The position numbers and the translations under genes were made by a program. Of a stretch of 34,233 nt of DNA, positions 16,367 to 24,316 are shown in pieces. Positions within the stretch are counted from its first letter, which is position 1, and the number at the start of each line of letters is the position of its first letter. The notes under the pieces are model-generated. The model ran no database searches and had not been told where the DNA came from. It saw only the letters and a program-made list of their open reading frames with translations. The stretch is from Chloroflexota bacterium (GTDB lineage Bacteria > Chloroflexota > Anaerolineae > Anaerolineales > Villigracilaceae): assembly GCA_026390015.1 (NCBI GenBank), contig JAPLGS010000089.1:1-34233 (forward strand), given 5' to 3'.

Positions 16367-16942
16367 TTAATAATCAAACTGATTAATGTCCAAGACCTCA
16401 CTCGATAGGAAATATGTTTGTGCGGGAAGAAGCAGGTGCTTGCGTTTCCAAGTGCCATAGGCCGTGGTGCAAGATGAGCGCGGCAGACGTTGTATCAACG
16501 CTGAATCATATAACTTGATCGATCGGTTTGTGATGCTTTCGATCACCGTCCAATGATCATGATAGCCTTGCAATCCGAGGATGACAGCGCGCCCGGGAGT
16601 GCCATCTAAAAAATATTGAATGGATTTCCAAAATGCGGTCAGGTCGGGGTTTTGCACGCCGCGCCATGGGATTTCCACATTCGAAATGCGTTTTTTTCCC
16701 ACCACTTTGTTTAAGATGACCAGCATTTCAGTATGAATAATTCCGCCGATCAGGAATTTGGTCAGCAACCCGCGCCGCGAGAGATAATGGATCAGGTCGT
16801 CAAATAATTGCTGGGTTTCTTCATCCGATGAATGGTTGATGATCCGCTCGGCATTGATAATGCTATATAAGCCGCAGAGCGAATCCAGGCCGCCCTGCTG
16901 AAAGGGAGTCAAACCAGATAATGTTCGGTAATATCGAGACAT
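16367..16942 (-). CDS. Putative papain-like cysteine peptidase (191 aa)
   Basis: I do not recognise a named family, but the residues of a papain-like (C39/NlpC-like) active site are present in the right order. These are QQGGLDSLCGLYSIIN with candidate oxyanion Gln16 and nucleophile Cys23, then DHWTVI with His130, then LYDSA with Asp146. No signal peptide or membrane segment is seen, so it is probably cytoplasmic. No Shine-Dalgarno sequence precedes ATG 16942; it starts 15 bp after the YqhA-like gene and may be translated by coupling. It could be a peptidase, amidase or acyltransferase of this fold. Its substrate is unknown, and neither neighbour suggests one. Confidence 0.65.
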   Translation of the reverse strand: MSRYYRTLSGLTPFQQGGLDSLCGLYSIINAERIINHSSDEETQQLFDDLIHYLSRRGLLTKFLIGGIIHTEMLVILNKVVGKKRISNVEIPWRGVQNPDLTAFWKSIQYFLDGTPGRAVILGLQGYHDHWTVIESITNRSIKLYDSALIQRLPRSSCTTAYGTWKRKHLLLPAQTYFLSSEVLDINQFDY

Positions 16943-16957
16943 GGGAATTTCGTTAAA

Positions 16958-17410
16958 TTAATCCTTCTTTCCAAAATACCCAAACGCGATTAACACCGCA
17001 GAGACTAAAGCCGTGGCGATGCCTGTTTGCAACAAAGCTTCTGCATCTTTTAATTCAAGTAATTTTTCTAAAAATTTTACTGCCATAACCAATACGATCA
17101 TGCTGCTCAACTTGGATTTTAATTCGTATAGGTCATGTGCAAGCATCCAGCCTGGAAGTTCCAATGTGCCAATGAACAATTCATAAAGGCTTGTAGCAAA
17201 GATCAAAATAGCAGTGGCGATCAGAAAACTATCCACGACCTCGATCAGTTCGATCGTGATACCCGCATCCCTGCCTGCGGATTGGATCACCAATAGGGTA
17301 GCCGTCACTGTTTTTAGCGTTCCCCAAACAAAGGCGGCCAGCGACGCGATCAAAAGCGAGATCACCCCTATGATGGCAAGATACTTTGATTTTTCAAGAA
17401 TAGTTTTCAA
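16958..17410 (-). CDS. YqhA/UPF0114 family membrane protein
   Basis: A 150-residue inner-membrane protein of the UPF0114 (YqhA) family, function unknown. Hydrophobic segments lie at about 12-34, 60-82, 103-120 and 127-144. The family-like stretch LELPGWMLAHDLYELKSKL sits in the cytoplasmic-looking loop. The start codon is TTG 17408-17410, chosen because it follows AAAGGAG with correct spacing and no ATG is near. It is the first gene of a possible operon with the cysteine-peptidase-like gene. A TATAAT box lies at 17439-17444. Confidence 0.8.
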   Translation of the reverse strand: MKTILEKSKYLAIIGVISLLIASLAAFVWGTLKTVTATLLVIQSAGRDAGITIELIEVVDSFLIATAILIFATSLYELFIGTLELPGWMLAHDLYELKSKLSSMIVLVMAVKFLEKLLELKDAEALLQTGIATALVSAVLIAFGYFGKKD

Positions 17411-17438
17411 TTTACTTTCTCCTTTCCCAATTTGTCCT

Positions 17439-17482
17439 ATTATACAAGATGTTGCAGGCTCACATTACGAGCTTGCAACATC
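17439..17482 (-). promoter_or_regulatory. Hairpin and -10 box upstream of the yqhA-like gene
   Basis: GATGTTGCAGGCTC (17448-17461) and GAGCTTGCAACATC (17469-17482) form a 14-bp stem with one G-U pair and a 7-base loop. It is followed on the - strand by TTG and TATAAT (17439-17444). The hairpin may end transcription of the MBL gene upstream, while TATAAT may serve the next gene; no matching -35 box is seen, since the hairpin occupies that place. The hairpin word GATGTTGC recurs after tpiA at 30754-30762. Confidence 0.45.
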
Positions 17483-17509
17483 TATTGTTTACATTTATTT
17501 CAAAAAATA

Positions 17510-18340
17510 TTATTCACCATTGACTTGACGATATAACGTTCGCAGATTTCGCCGATGCAGGGTCTCGGCGAGTCCGCCAAGATACACGCGGCTCTTTCCG
17601 CAAGATTCAATTGTGATGCCATCCAAATATTCATCCACGTTCTTGCGCTTGCCCGCGGATTTTACCGCCTTCTTGATATTGTTCAGATAATTCAAATTTT
17701 CTTTCACTGCCGCATCAATTTCACCGCGCAGGATGATGTCGCCGTGGCCCTGGATGATATTTTCCAGTCCCATTTTTCCGATCTTTTTGATGGAGGCGAC
17801 CAGTTCGTCCACGTCACCATCTACGATGTAGGGCAGGGGCATGAAGGCGTCACTGGCGAAGAGCACGCGGTCTTCCTCCACCAGTACGGAAATGCTGTCT
17901 TCGCTGTGGCCGAATGTTTGAGAGAAGACCAGATTCTTCTTCCCGACGCGCATGGTCAACTCACCGGAGGCAAACGTCAGCTGAGGAGGAACGATCTTCA
18001 CTTGTCGCAAACTTGGATTTTGCTTTTTGGCTCCCTCCAATGATGACACGCCATGTTCGATCAAAAGTTCGCGGCATTTGGCGTGACCGATCACTGTTGC
18101 GCCGGGGAAAAAACAATTTCCCCAAGTATGGTCGGCGTGATAATGCGTGTTGATAACATAACGCACCTGTACACCCAACTCGTGCTCAACGAACTCGCGC
18201 ATCCCGAGCGTTTCTTCGGGCAGCGCTAGCGTGTCGATCACCACTGCCCATTGCGGGCCAACGATCACTCCAGCCGTCACTTGCGCATAGACTTCACTCT
18301 GGAACCAAAAAACATTTTCAGACACTCGCTCACGATGCAT
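17510..18340 (-). CDS. MBL-fold metallo-hydrolase
   Basis: A 276-residue metallo-beta-lactamase fold hydrolase. The metal ligands are visible: THYHADH (H66, H68, D70, H71), GHSEDS (H145), ASDAFMP (D164) and QGHGD (H199), so a dinuclear zinc or iron site should be intact. There is no signal peptide. The substrate cannot be deduced; relatives with THYHADHTWGN include glyoxalase-like, lactonase-like and quinoprotein-relay hydrolases. The ribosome-binding site is weak (AAGGTTG). It is separated from the genes on both sides by gaps of about 70-100 bp and is probably its own transcription unit. Confidence 0.85.
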   Translation of the reverse strand: MHRERVSENVFWFQSEVYAQVTAGVIVGPQWAVVIDTLALPEETLGMREFVEHELGVQVRYVINTHYHADHTWGNCFFPGATVIGHAKCRELLIEHGVSSLEGAKKQNPSLRQVKIVPPQLTFASGELTMRVGKKNLVFSQTFGHSEDSISVLVEEDRVLFASDAFMPLPYIVDGDVDELVASIKKIGKMGLENIIQGHGDIILRGEIDAAVKENLNYLNNIKKAVKSAGKRKNVDEYLDGITIESCGKSRVYLGGLAETLHRRNLRTLYRQVNGE

Positions 18341-18408
18341 ACGACAACCTTATTTTATGAATTTATTCTGATTAGTAATAGCACAATCCCGCCTAAATTA
18401 CAAGTCAA

Positions 18409-19410
18409 CTAGACAATTTCACTCATTGCCTTGATGTTTTGGATTGGTGTTTGGATGACCAGGTCACAGCCTGGCCAGATCGCATCCACGCCCGCTTCTT
18501 TCGCCCTGACAACTGATTCAGCGATTTGGGCAGAATCTCCCATTGAAAGAGTCTCCACGGGGTTAATGTTCCCAAATAGTAGTGTATCTTTCAGAACCAG
18601 CCGCGCCACCACGAGATCAACGGTCTGATCTAGCGAGATCGCATCCGCGCCAGCTTGCGCCAGCAAATGCAGAGACTTGGTCACATTTCCGCATACTGAC
18701 AAAACGCGCGGCTTGGGCAATTTCTCAATTAACAATTGCTCGGCTGGGAGAACGAACTGCTCATATTTAGCAGGTCCAATGAAAGCTGGGGAGCCGCCCA
18801 TATCGTGGATGGTGATAAAGTCTGCGCCTGCGTTGCGGTAGGCGGTGCCAACTTGGGCGAGGAATGATGAAAGATGAATAAGCGCATCGGTGACGGCTTG
18901 CGGTTCCTTCTTCATTTCAATGAACATTTTCGCCACATCCCCGACGAGTAATAGCAAGGTATATGGCCCAGGGATCATTCCGCCGATGACCACTTCATTT
19001 CCAATATCTTTTTTTAATAATTCGATAGCATTGCAAACTAATTTGATTCTCCCCTTATTTAAAAACTCAGTGTTTTTCGTGATCTCTGTGGTTAAATCTT
19101 TTACCGATTCAAAAAGCCCGGCTTTCTTCACCTGTGGAAACTCAAACTCTCTATTCTCGCGGAAGTTGATCTCCGCGCCCAGGGCTTCGGCTTCCACATA
19201 CATATCCAGTGGCAAAACAGCTGAGCATAATCCGCTTAACTTAAATGTGCTCGCCGCAGCCTTTGCCATTTTTTGAGCATCTTGGTGTGTTTCGTGAAAA
19301 TTCAATCCCTCGCTCTGCAATCCCTGCGCAGTGATATGGATCAGCCCGCTGAATGCAGGCTGCGTGTCGATCTTTTTGTCGGATAATAAATCGAGAATCT
19401 GTTCTCGCAT
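18409..19410 (-). CDS. Uroporphyrinogen-decarboxylase-family methyltransferase (MtaA/CmuA-like)
   Basis: A 333-residue UroD-fold protein of the branch that moves methyl groups to or from corrinoid proteins, not true HemE. Seen are MIPGPYTLL, IHDMGGSPAFIGPAKYEQFVLP, and two cysteines in SVCG (C240) and WPGCD (C315). In MtaA/MtbA the zinc site is H-x-C followed by C about 75 residues later. Here spacing and both cysteines are kept but the His is replaced by Ser238. It starts after AAGGTG and is the last gene of a four-gene block with a corrinoid activator and a homocysteine methyltransferase. Its role is probably methyl transfer; its methyl donor is unknown. Confidence 0.75.
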   Translation of the reverse strand: MREQILDLLSDKKIDTQPAFSGLIHITAQGLQSEGLNFHETHQDAQKMAKAAASTFKLSGLCSAVLPLDMYVEAEALGAEINFRENREFEFPQVKKAGLFESVKDLTTEITKNTEFLNKGRIKLVCNAIELLKKDIGNEVVIGGMIPGPYTLLLLVGDVAKMFIEMKKEPQAVTDALIHLSSFLAQVGTAYRNAGADFITIHDMGGSPAFIGPAKYEQFVLPAEQLLIEKLPKPRVLSVCGNVTKSLHLLAQAGADAISLDQTVDLVVARLVLKDTLLFGNINPVETLSMGDSAQIAESVVRAKEAGVDAIWPGCDLVIQTPIQNIKAMSEIV

Positions 19411-19424
19411 GGTTCACCTTTTAA

Positions 19425-19510
19425 ATAATCACGGACTACGAAATACGGATTGCTAATTCCGCGTTTCATAATCCGTCACTGATTACTGTTCGCTAATCAC
19501 TGTTCACTGT
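19425..19510. repeat. Fold-back repeat between the homocysteine and UroD-type methyltransferase genes
   Basis: Bases 19431-19449 and 19458-19476 are 19-base inverted copies differing at four positions, most of them G-U compatible in RNA. Next to them (19477-19510) lies a two-unit tandem of a roughly 14-base word based on CAGTAATCAGTG / CAGTGATTAGCG. The array fills the 93-bp spacer and overlaps the last codons of the upstream gene. It belongs to the same style of degenerate fold-back arrays seen at 4161, 10180 and 26734. Confidence 0.6.
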
Positions 19511-20385
19511 TTTACCGCTTTCGCAATCGCCGCGATATGCTCTGGAGTATTTCCACAGCAACCGCCCACAACCTTCGCTCCCAATTCAACATATTTCTTT
19601 GCGTAAGTTGCCATGTCTTCGGGTCCCATATCATAAACGCCTTGTTCGGTTTCGATATCCATGTGCGGGACGCCGGCATTGGGTTTGACCCACAACGAAA
19701 AGTTCGGCACAGTCGCTGCGTATTCTTTGATAATGGCTTCCATATTTTCAAGCGTGGTTCCGCAATTTGCGCCGATGAGCGCCGCGCCCATTTCGGTGTA
19801 GCGTTTCATCACATCCTTTGGTTTCACGCCCATCATCGTGCGTGTGCCGCGGTCATAACTAAATGAGACTACGATGGGTAGATCTGTTACAGAACGAGCA
19901 CCTTCAAATGCGGCATTGGTTTCTTCGAACGAGAACATGGTCTCGATCAATAACAAATCCACGCCGCCTTCGGCCAATGCTTTTGCTTGTTCTGCAAATG
20001 TGGCTTTGACATCCTCAGCTTCCAGCGGACCGTAAGGCTTAAGGATCGCGCCGACGGGTCCCATCGAACCAGCGACCAATCCTCCGTTGAGTGAAGCAGC
20101 TTTGCGTGCGATCTCTGCCGCTCGCATATTTACTTCGGGACAGCGATCCTGATATTTTGAATCCTTCATTCTCGTACGCGTACCCCCGAAAGTGCAGGTG
20201 AGAATAATATCAGCGCCAGCGTTGGCAAATGAACTGGCCAGTTTCAAAAGTGTATCGGGGTCATCAATGATCAAATCCTCCGGCGGCTTGCCCGGCTTGA
20301 GCCCCATCTTTTGCAAATTCGATCCTGTCGCTCCATCCGCAACAAGAATTCCCCCGCCACTCAATCTTTCCAAAAATTTATTCAT
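19504..20385 (-). CDS. Homocysteine S-methyltransferase family protein
   Basis: A 293-residue (beta/alpha)8 protein matching only the homocysteine-binding module of cobalamin-dependent methionine synthase or betaine-homocysteine methyltransferase. The zinc-binding cysteines are intact: GANCGTT and GGCCGNTPEHI near the C-terminus; DGATGSNLQKMG is the N-terminal block. ATG 20385 is used because it follows AGGAGAAC; a longer frame to 20427 lacks support. No folate or cobalamin domains are attached, so it would work with separate proteins, consistent with the RACE activator 68 bp upstream. It probably makes methionine from a methyl-corrinoid donor, but betaine or S-methylmethionine as donor cannot be excluded. 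Confidence 0.87.
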   Translation of the reverse strand: MNKFLERLSGGGILVADGATGSNLQKMGLKPGKPPEDLIIDDPDTLLKLASSFANAGADIILTCTFGGTRTRMKDSKYQDRCPEVNMRAAEIARKAASLNGGLVAGSMGPVGAILKPYGPLEAEDVKATFAEQAKALAEGGVDLLLIETMFSFEETNAAFEGARSVTDLPIVVSFSYDRGTRTMMGVKPKDVMKRYTEMGAALIGANCGTTLENMEAIIKEYAATVPNFSLWVKPNAGVPHMDIETEQGVYDMGPEDMATYAKKYVELGAKVVGGCCGNTPEHIAAIAKAVKQ

Positions 20386-20453
20386 ATGTTCTCCTAAACT
20401 TTGGCGTGCAGGAGTTTGCTCCCGCATGTGACAGAAAGCCGTCGCACCTCAAA

Positions 20454-22487
20454 TTATTTTTCCATAAATTTTTTCGCCAGCGGATCCGCTACACGATTTG
20501 GAATCAAATGCGCGATATGTGGGAACGGCTCGCTCATGTGCGGAAAACTCGTCGCAAGCATAAATTGATTTTGGAATTCAGGATCGGTTGGCAGTTCGAA
20601 TCTTTCAACCTTGCGCGTCACCGATTCGATTTCTTTACGCTTCTCAATATTTAGCAAAGCAATTCGCGCACCATCACCCGCGGCGTTTCCAACCGCGTAC
20701 ACATTATCCAAAACACAATCAGGGATCAGCCCGATCAGCATGGCTTTTTCCTTGTCAATATAACTTCCAAAGCCGCCCGCCAAAATAATTTTATCAGGAG
20801 ATTCCAATCCAGAGCGCTTTAATAATGTGCGAGCCGCGGTGAACAGCGCTGCCTTTGCAAGTTGAATTTGTCTCACATCCTGCTGAGTCATGGGGATGTC
20901 GCGGCCTATGGAAGTTTCCTCGGCCCATGCAATGACATACTCCCAACCGCTCTCACCCTGACGAATACGTTCCGACTTTAACTCTTTCTTGAACTTGCCC
21001 CGAGAATCAACAATCCCCGCCCGGAATAATTCTGCCACTCCGTCGATGATGGCGGATCCACAAATTCCTTTGACCAGTCCTTTGAATTCAGCGTGATCTG
21101 TATTCCAACCATCTACACCGATGACTTTATATTTTGGCTCAAGTGTTGTTTCGTCAATTGAGATTCGTTCCATTGCGCCCGGTGCGGCGCGCATTCCATA
21201 TTCCACGTGCGCGCCTTCAAGGGCTGGCCCCGTCGGCGTGGATGTACAAACTAATCGTTTGCGATTTCCCAAAACGAGTTCTGCATTCGTACCGACATCG
21301 ATCAACAACCAATTCTCATCCTGTTTATGGGGTTCTTCCGCGACGATCATTGCGCTGGTATCCGCTCCCACAAATGATGCGATCGTTGGCAGCACGTGGA
21401 TATTTCCAGCGGAGTTGATCTGCAGTCCCAGTTCGCGCGCCTTCACATCCACTGACTTATGAATGGCGGGTACGAACGGCGCAAGTCCCAGATCTTTGGG
21501 AGGCAGGTTTAATAATAAATGGTGCATCGTGGAATTTCCAACCAATACCATTTCAAGAATGTCATCCACTTTTATTTTTGCGGTTTTTGCAGCCTGCTTG
21601 AGTAATTTATTCAGCGTCGAGATAATAGCTTTATGTAATTTCTCCAGGCCATCTTTGTGCTCGATCGTATATTGAATGCGAGACATCACATCTTCGCCAT
21701 ACACAATTTGTGGATTCATTTCTGATTCCGCCGCGAGCATTTCGCCCGTGCGTAAATTGCACAAATACAAAGCGACCGTCGTTGAGCCAATATCTACAGC
21801 CGCGCCGTAACTTTCTTCGTGATATCCAGATTGTACTTGCACAATTTCTTTATCCTGCCAGACTGAAACGGTCACATTCCATTTTGCTTCACGCAAGGTG
21901 GATGCTAATGTCCGCAGGCATTGATAATCTACCGTGAAATCTGACCAGCGCGGAAGATTCTCCTCGCCACGGCGGACGAGTCCCATCGAAGTTTCCAATC
22001 CTTTTGCGAGACGTTCCCAATCTGCGATTGGACGTTCCAAAGTTGGCGGATTCATCGTAACAAGATATTTCCGAATTGACGGTTTGATCTCGATCTCGCG
22101 CTGTGTTGCGCTCTTGCGGACGATTTGCTTATTGCCGCGGCTCTCTTCAGGAACGTTGATCAATACATCGCCCTGTATTTTGCACTGACAGGAAAGCCGC
22201 ACCTGTCCAACTTCCCAGCCTTTGTCTTTTAAAAACTTGGGTCTGCGGCCAAAATAGGCGGCTTCTTCAGCGGTCACAGGTGAAACGTTTTCGCGCCTTG
22301 AATCGATGTTGTACTTCTCGAAGCGGCCTTGTTCAATTAGAACCATACACTTGCCGCAAGTAGCATTCTCTGCGCAAATGGATTCGATCTCAACGCCCAA
22401 GTCACGCGCGGCTGAACGAATGGATTGGCCTTCCTCCACTTGTCCGCGCGAGCCAGAGGGTTGCAGGATGATGTTATGTTTTGTCAT
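20454..22487 (-). CDS. RACE/RamA-like reductive activator of corrinoid proteins
   Basis: A 677-residue protein with an N-terminal 2Fe-2S ferredoxin domain (C38, C44, C47, C100) and a C-terminal ASKHA-type ATPase part (DUF4445) with GAAVDIGSTTVALYL, LVGNSTMHHLLL, LIDVGTNAELVLGN and ILAGGFGSYID. This is the layout of RACE proteins, which use ATP to push an electron onto Co(II) corrinoids and restore the active Co(I) state. No Shine-Dalgarno sequence is visible before ATG 22487, where the sequence is A/T-rich. In the block it follows the PF13769-like gene and precedes the homocysteine methyltransferase. Related activators are known to serve split MetH systems and O-demethylases. Confidence 0.9.
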   Translation of the reverse strand: MTKHNIILQPSGSRGQVEEGQSIRSAARDLGVEIESICAENATCGKCMVLIEQGRFEKYNIDSRRENVSPVTAEEAAYFGRRPKFLKDKGWEVGQVRLSCQCKIQGDVLINVPEESRGNKQIVRKSATQREIEIKPSIRKYLVTMNPPTLERPIADWERLAKGLETSMGLVRRGEENLPRWSDFTVDYQCLRTLASTLREAKWNVTVSVWQDKEIVQVQSGYHEESYGAAVDIGSTTVALYLCNLRTGEMLAAESEMNPQIVYGEDVMSRIQYTIEHKDGLEKLHKAIISTLNKLLKQAAKTAKIKVDDILEMVLVGNSTMHHLLLNLPPKDLGLAPFVPAIHKSVDVKARELGLQINSAGNIHVLPTIASFVGADTSAMIVAEEPHKQDENWLLIDVGTNAELVLGNRKRLVCTSTPTGPALEGAHVEYGMRAAPGAMERISIDETTLEPKYKVIGVDGWNTDHAEFKGLVKGICGSAIIDGVAELFRAGIVDSRGKFKKELKSERIRQGESGWEYVIAWAEETSIGRDIPMTQQDVRQIQLAKAALFTAARTLLKRSGLESPDKIILAGGFGSYIDKEKAMLIGLIPDCVLDNVYAVGNAAGDGARIALLNIEKRKEIESVTRKVERFELPTDPEFQNQFMLATSFPHMSEPFPHIAHLIPNRVADPLAKKFMEK

Positions 22488-22572
22488 ACATTTTTATATT
22501 TTGCTTTTTATTTGAGGAACCAATAATAATGAGATCATGGACAATTGACGGTAGACCGTACTGGTCTGCGCA

Positions 22573-22857
22573 CTACGATCTCTCTGGGCGTGGAATTTCT
22601 ATTTTCGCAAATTCAATTTCCAGTTTAGAAAGAAGCGCGTCAGCAACTTCTTCGGGTGAGCCGTCACGTTCGATCCACGCTCCGCGTTTGTATTGCGATG
22701 CATATTCAGTCGTTCCAGTTAATCCTTCCGCCATCGCGTATGCATCGATTGCGTTTTGGATCTTTTGCGAAAGTTGTTTCTTGACAGTTTTTCCATCACC
22801 TTCAACGACGATGGAGGAGGGGATGTGTTTCCAGTAAAAAATTCGGTATTTTGCCAT
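22573..22857 (-). CDS. 'Virulence factor' domain protein (PF13769-like), 94 aa
   Basis: A small protein whose start YRIFYWKHIPSSIVVEG and core QKIQNAIDAYAMAEGL match the poorly understood PF13769 family, misleadingly named virulence factor. The family is frequent in free-living bacteria; from memory it tends to lie near folate or corrinoid methyltransferase genes, which would agree with its position here, but I cannot check this. The start ATG 22857 follows GAGGA. It has its own sigma-70-type promoter and is the first gene of the corrinoid block; an 85-bp gap with a small inverted repeat (GTAGACC/GGTCTGC) separates it from the RACE gene. Confidence 0.75.
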   Translation of the reverse strand: MAKYRIFYWKHIPSSIVVEGDGKTVKKQLSQKIQNAIDAYAMAEGLTGTTEYASQYKRGAWIERDGSPEEVADALLSKLEIEFAKIEIPRPERS

Positions 22858-22898
22858 GGGAAATCCTCTTTGAAATTATATATAATTTTCGATGGGAG

Positions 22899-22927
22899 AT
22901 TTTACGGGAGGATTGGCTGTTGGTCAA
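22899..22927 (-). promoter_or_regulatory. Promoter of the corrinoid-methyltransferase block
   Basis: On the - strand TTGACC (22922-22927) and TAAAAT (22899-22904) are 17 bp apart. The predicted start near 22892 leaves a 35-base 5' UTR with a GAGGA ribosome-binding site. Both hexamers are identical to those of the lysC promoter. Confidence 0.75.
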
Positions 22928-22936
22928 TGGAAAAAC

Positions 22937-24181
22937 TCAACCTGTAGAGGCCATGAAATTCCCCGCCAGCCAGCCCGTCGTCCAGGAGGATTGAAAATTG
23001 AAACCGCCGGTGATCCCGTCAATATCCAACACTTCACCCGCGAAAAATAAATTTTCAACTACACGGCTTTGCATGGTCTTGAAATTTACCTCATCCAAAC
23101 GCACGCCGCCGCAGGTGACGAATTCTTCTTTGAATTGTCCCTTGCCTTTTATTTCAAATTGTCCGGCAGTTAATTCTTCGGCAAGTTTTCTTATTTCTGC
23201 TTTTGTAATATCGCCCCAATTTTTTTCGCCGATAAAATAAGCAAGTTGTTTCCATAAACGCGCAGGCAGCTGCGTGAAGGCGGGCTCGGTCAAAACTTTT
23301 TTGCGTGCGTTCTCGTGCCATGCTTTATGTTTTTGTAAAACGTCGAGTGTTTTTTCAAACGAGGTATCGCCAAGCCAGTTTATAAATAACGTCGCGTGAT
23401 ATTTTTTTTCAAATAAAATTCGTGCGCCCCATGCAGAAAGCCGCAGCACCGCGGGGCCGCTTAATCCCCAATGAGTGATCAACAACGGTCCGCGCTGCGT
23501 GAATAAATCCATTTTCACTGTCACCGATTCGATCGACACGCCTGCCAAGCCTTCCAGCCGTTTATCTGAAATGTTGAACGTGAACAGGGATGGCACTGGT
23601 TCTTCAATGGAATGGCCAAGCGATTTGACGATCTCTCGTGTTTTTGGATCACTGCCTGTTGCAAGCAATAATTTTTTTACTTGCAGATGAAGAAGCTTCG
23701 CTTCACTCTGAACTTCAAGCCTGAATCCGTTTTCTGAAAGTGACTCCACCTTTTGCAGACTCATCCCCGCCTGCACGAACACGCCCGCTTTCTTTGCGCT
23801 CTCACGCAGACATTCCGCGATCGTCTCTGACGAATCCGTGACAGGGAACATGCGCCCATCAGATTCGGCTTTTAATTTAACGCCGTGTTTTTCAAACCAC
23901 TTGATCGTATCTTCAGGTTGAAAGCGTGTGAAAGCGCCGCGTAATGCCGCACCTCCGCGTGGATAATAGGTGATCAACTGCGCTGGGTCAAAACACGCAT
24001 GAGTCACATTGCAGCGTCCGCCGCCGGAGATGAGCACTTTGCCAAGGGTTTGTTGCGCCTTTTCAATGATCAGCACATTTAGAGTGGGGTTTGTTTCTGC
24101 ACAACGAATCCCCGCGAAAAATCCCGCAGGCCCTCCGCCAACAATAATCACGTCCCAGTTTGTTTGAGTTAATTTTGACAT
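22937..24181 (-). CDS. NAD(P)/FAD-dependent oxidoreductase, BaiN/HI0933 family
   Basis: A 414-residue flavoprotein of the HI0933/BaiN family. The N-terminal FAD-binding motif VIIVGGGPAGFFAGIRCAE, the family motif KVLISGGGRCNVTHA and the C-terminal FAD contact FFAGEVLDIDGITGGFNFQ with WTTGWLAG are all present. Reactions are poorly defined in the family; some members reduce C=C bonds of steroid-like compounds. No Shine-Dalgarno sequence precedes ATG 24181, though AGTATA (a TATACT box on this strand) lies at 24205-24210. It is divergent from yvcK and upstream of the corrinoid block, but the promoter at 22899-22927 suggests separate control. Confidence 0.88.
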   Translation of the reverse strand: MSKLTQTNWDVIIVGGGPAGFFAGIRCAETNPTLNVLIIEKAQQTLGKVLISGGGRCNVTHACFDPAQLITYYPRGGAALRGAFTRFQPEDTIKWFEKHGVKLKAESDGRMFPVTDSSETIAECLRESAKKAGVFVQAGMSLQKVESLSENGFRLEVQSEAKLLHLQVKKLLLATGSDPKTREIVKSLGHSIEEPVPSLFTFNISDKRLEGLAGVSIESVTVKMDLFTQRGPLLITHWGLSGPAVLRLSAWGARILFEKKYHATLFINWLGDTSFEKTLDVLQKHKAWHENARKKVLTEPAFTQLPARLWKQLAYFIGEKNWGDITKAEIRKLAEELTAGQFEIKGKGQFKEEFVTCGGVRLDEVNFKTMQSRVVENLFFAGEVLDIDGITGGFNFQSSWTTGWLAGNFMASTG

Positions 24182-24281
24182 GGTTTCTGAAAAATCTTCA
24201 TGTCAGTATACACTATCGACACTCCAATTCCATGGCCTGCATCACGGAGTTTCCACATGTTTTGAGTGTATATTTTTTTAT

Positions 24282-24310
24282 TTGACTCATCCTTTCAATC
24301 CTGCTATCAT
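24282..24310 (+). promoter_or_regulatory. Promoter of yvcK (leaderless transcript predicted)
   Basis: TTGACT (24282-24287) and TATCAT (24305-24310) are 17 bp apart. The expected start is at or next to ATG 24317, so the mRNA would have no 5' UTR and no Shine-Dalgarno site. Confidence 0.7.
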
Positions 24311-24316
24311 CTTTTT

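Noticed and set aside
18409-19410. Uroporphyrinogen decarboxylase HemE
   Set aside because: It lacks the HemE N-terminal signature and carries the two-cysteine pattern of corrinoid-linked methyltransferases, in a corrinoid gene block.
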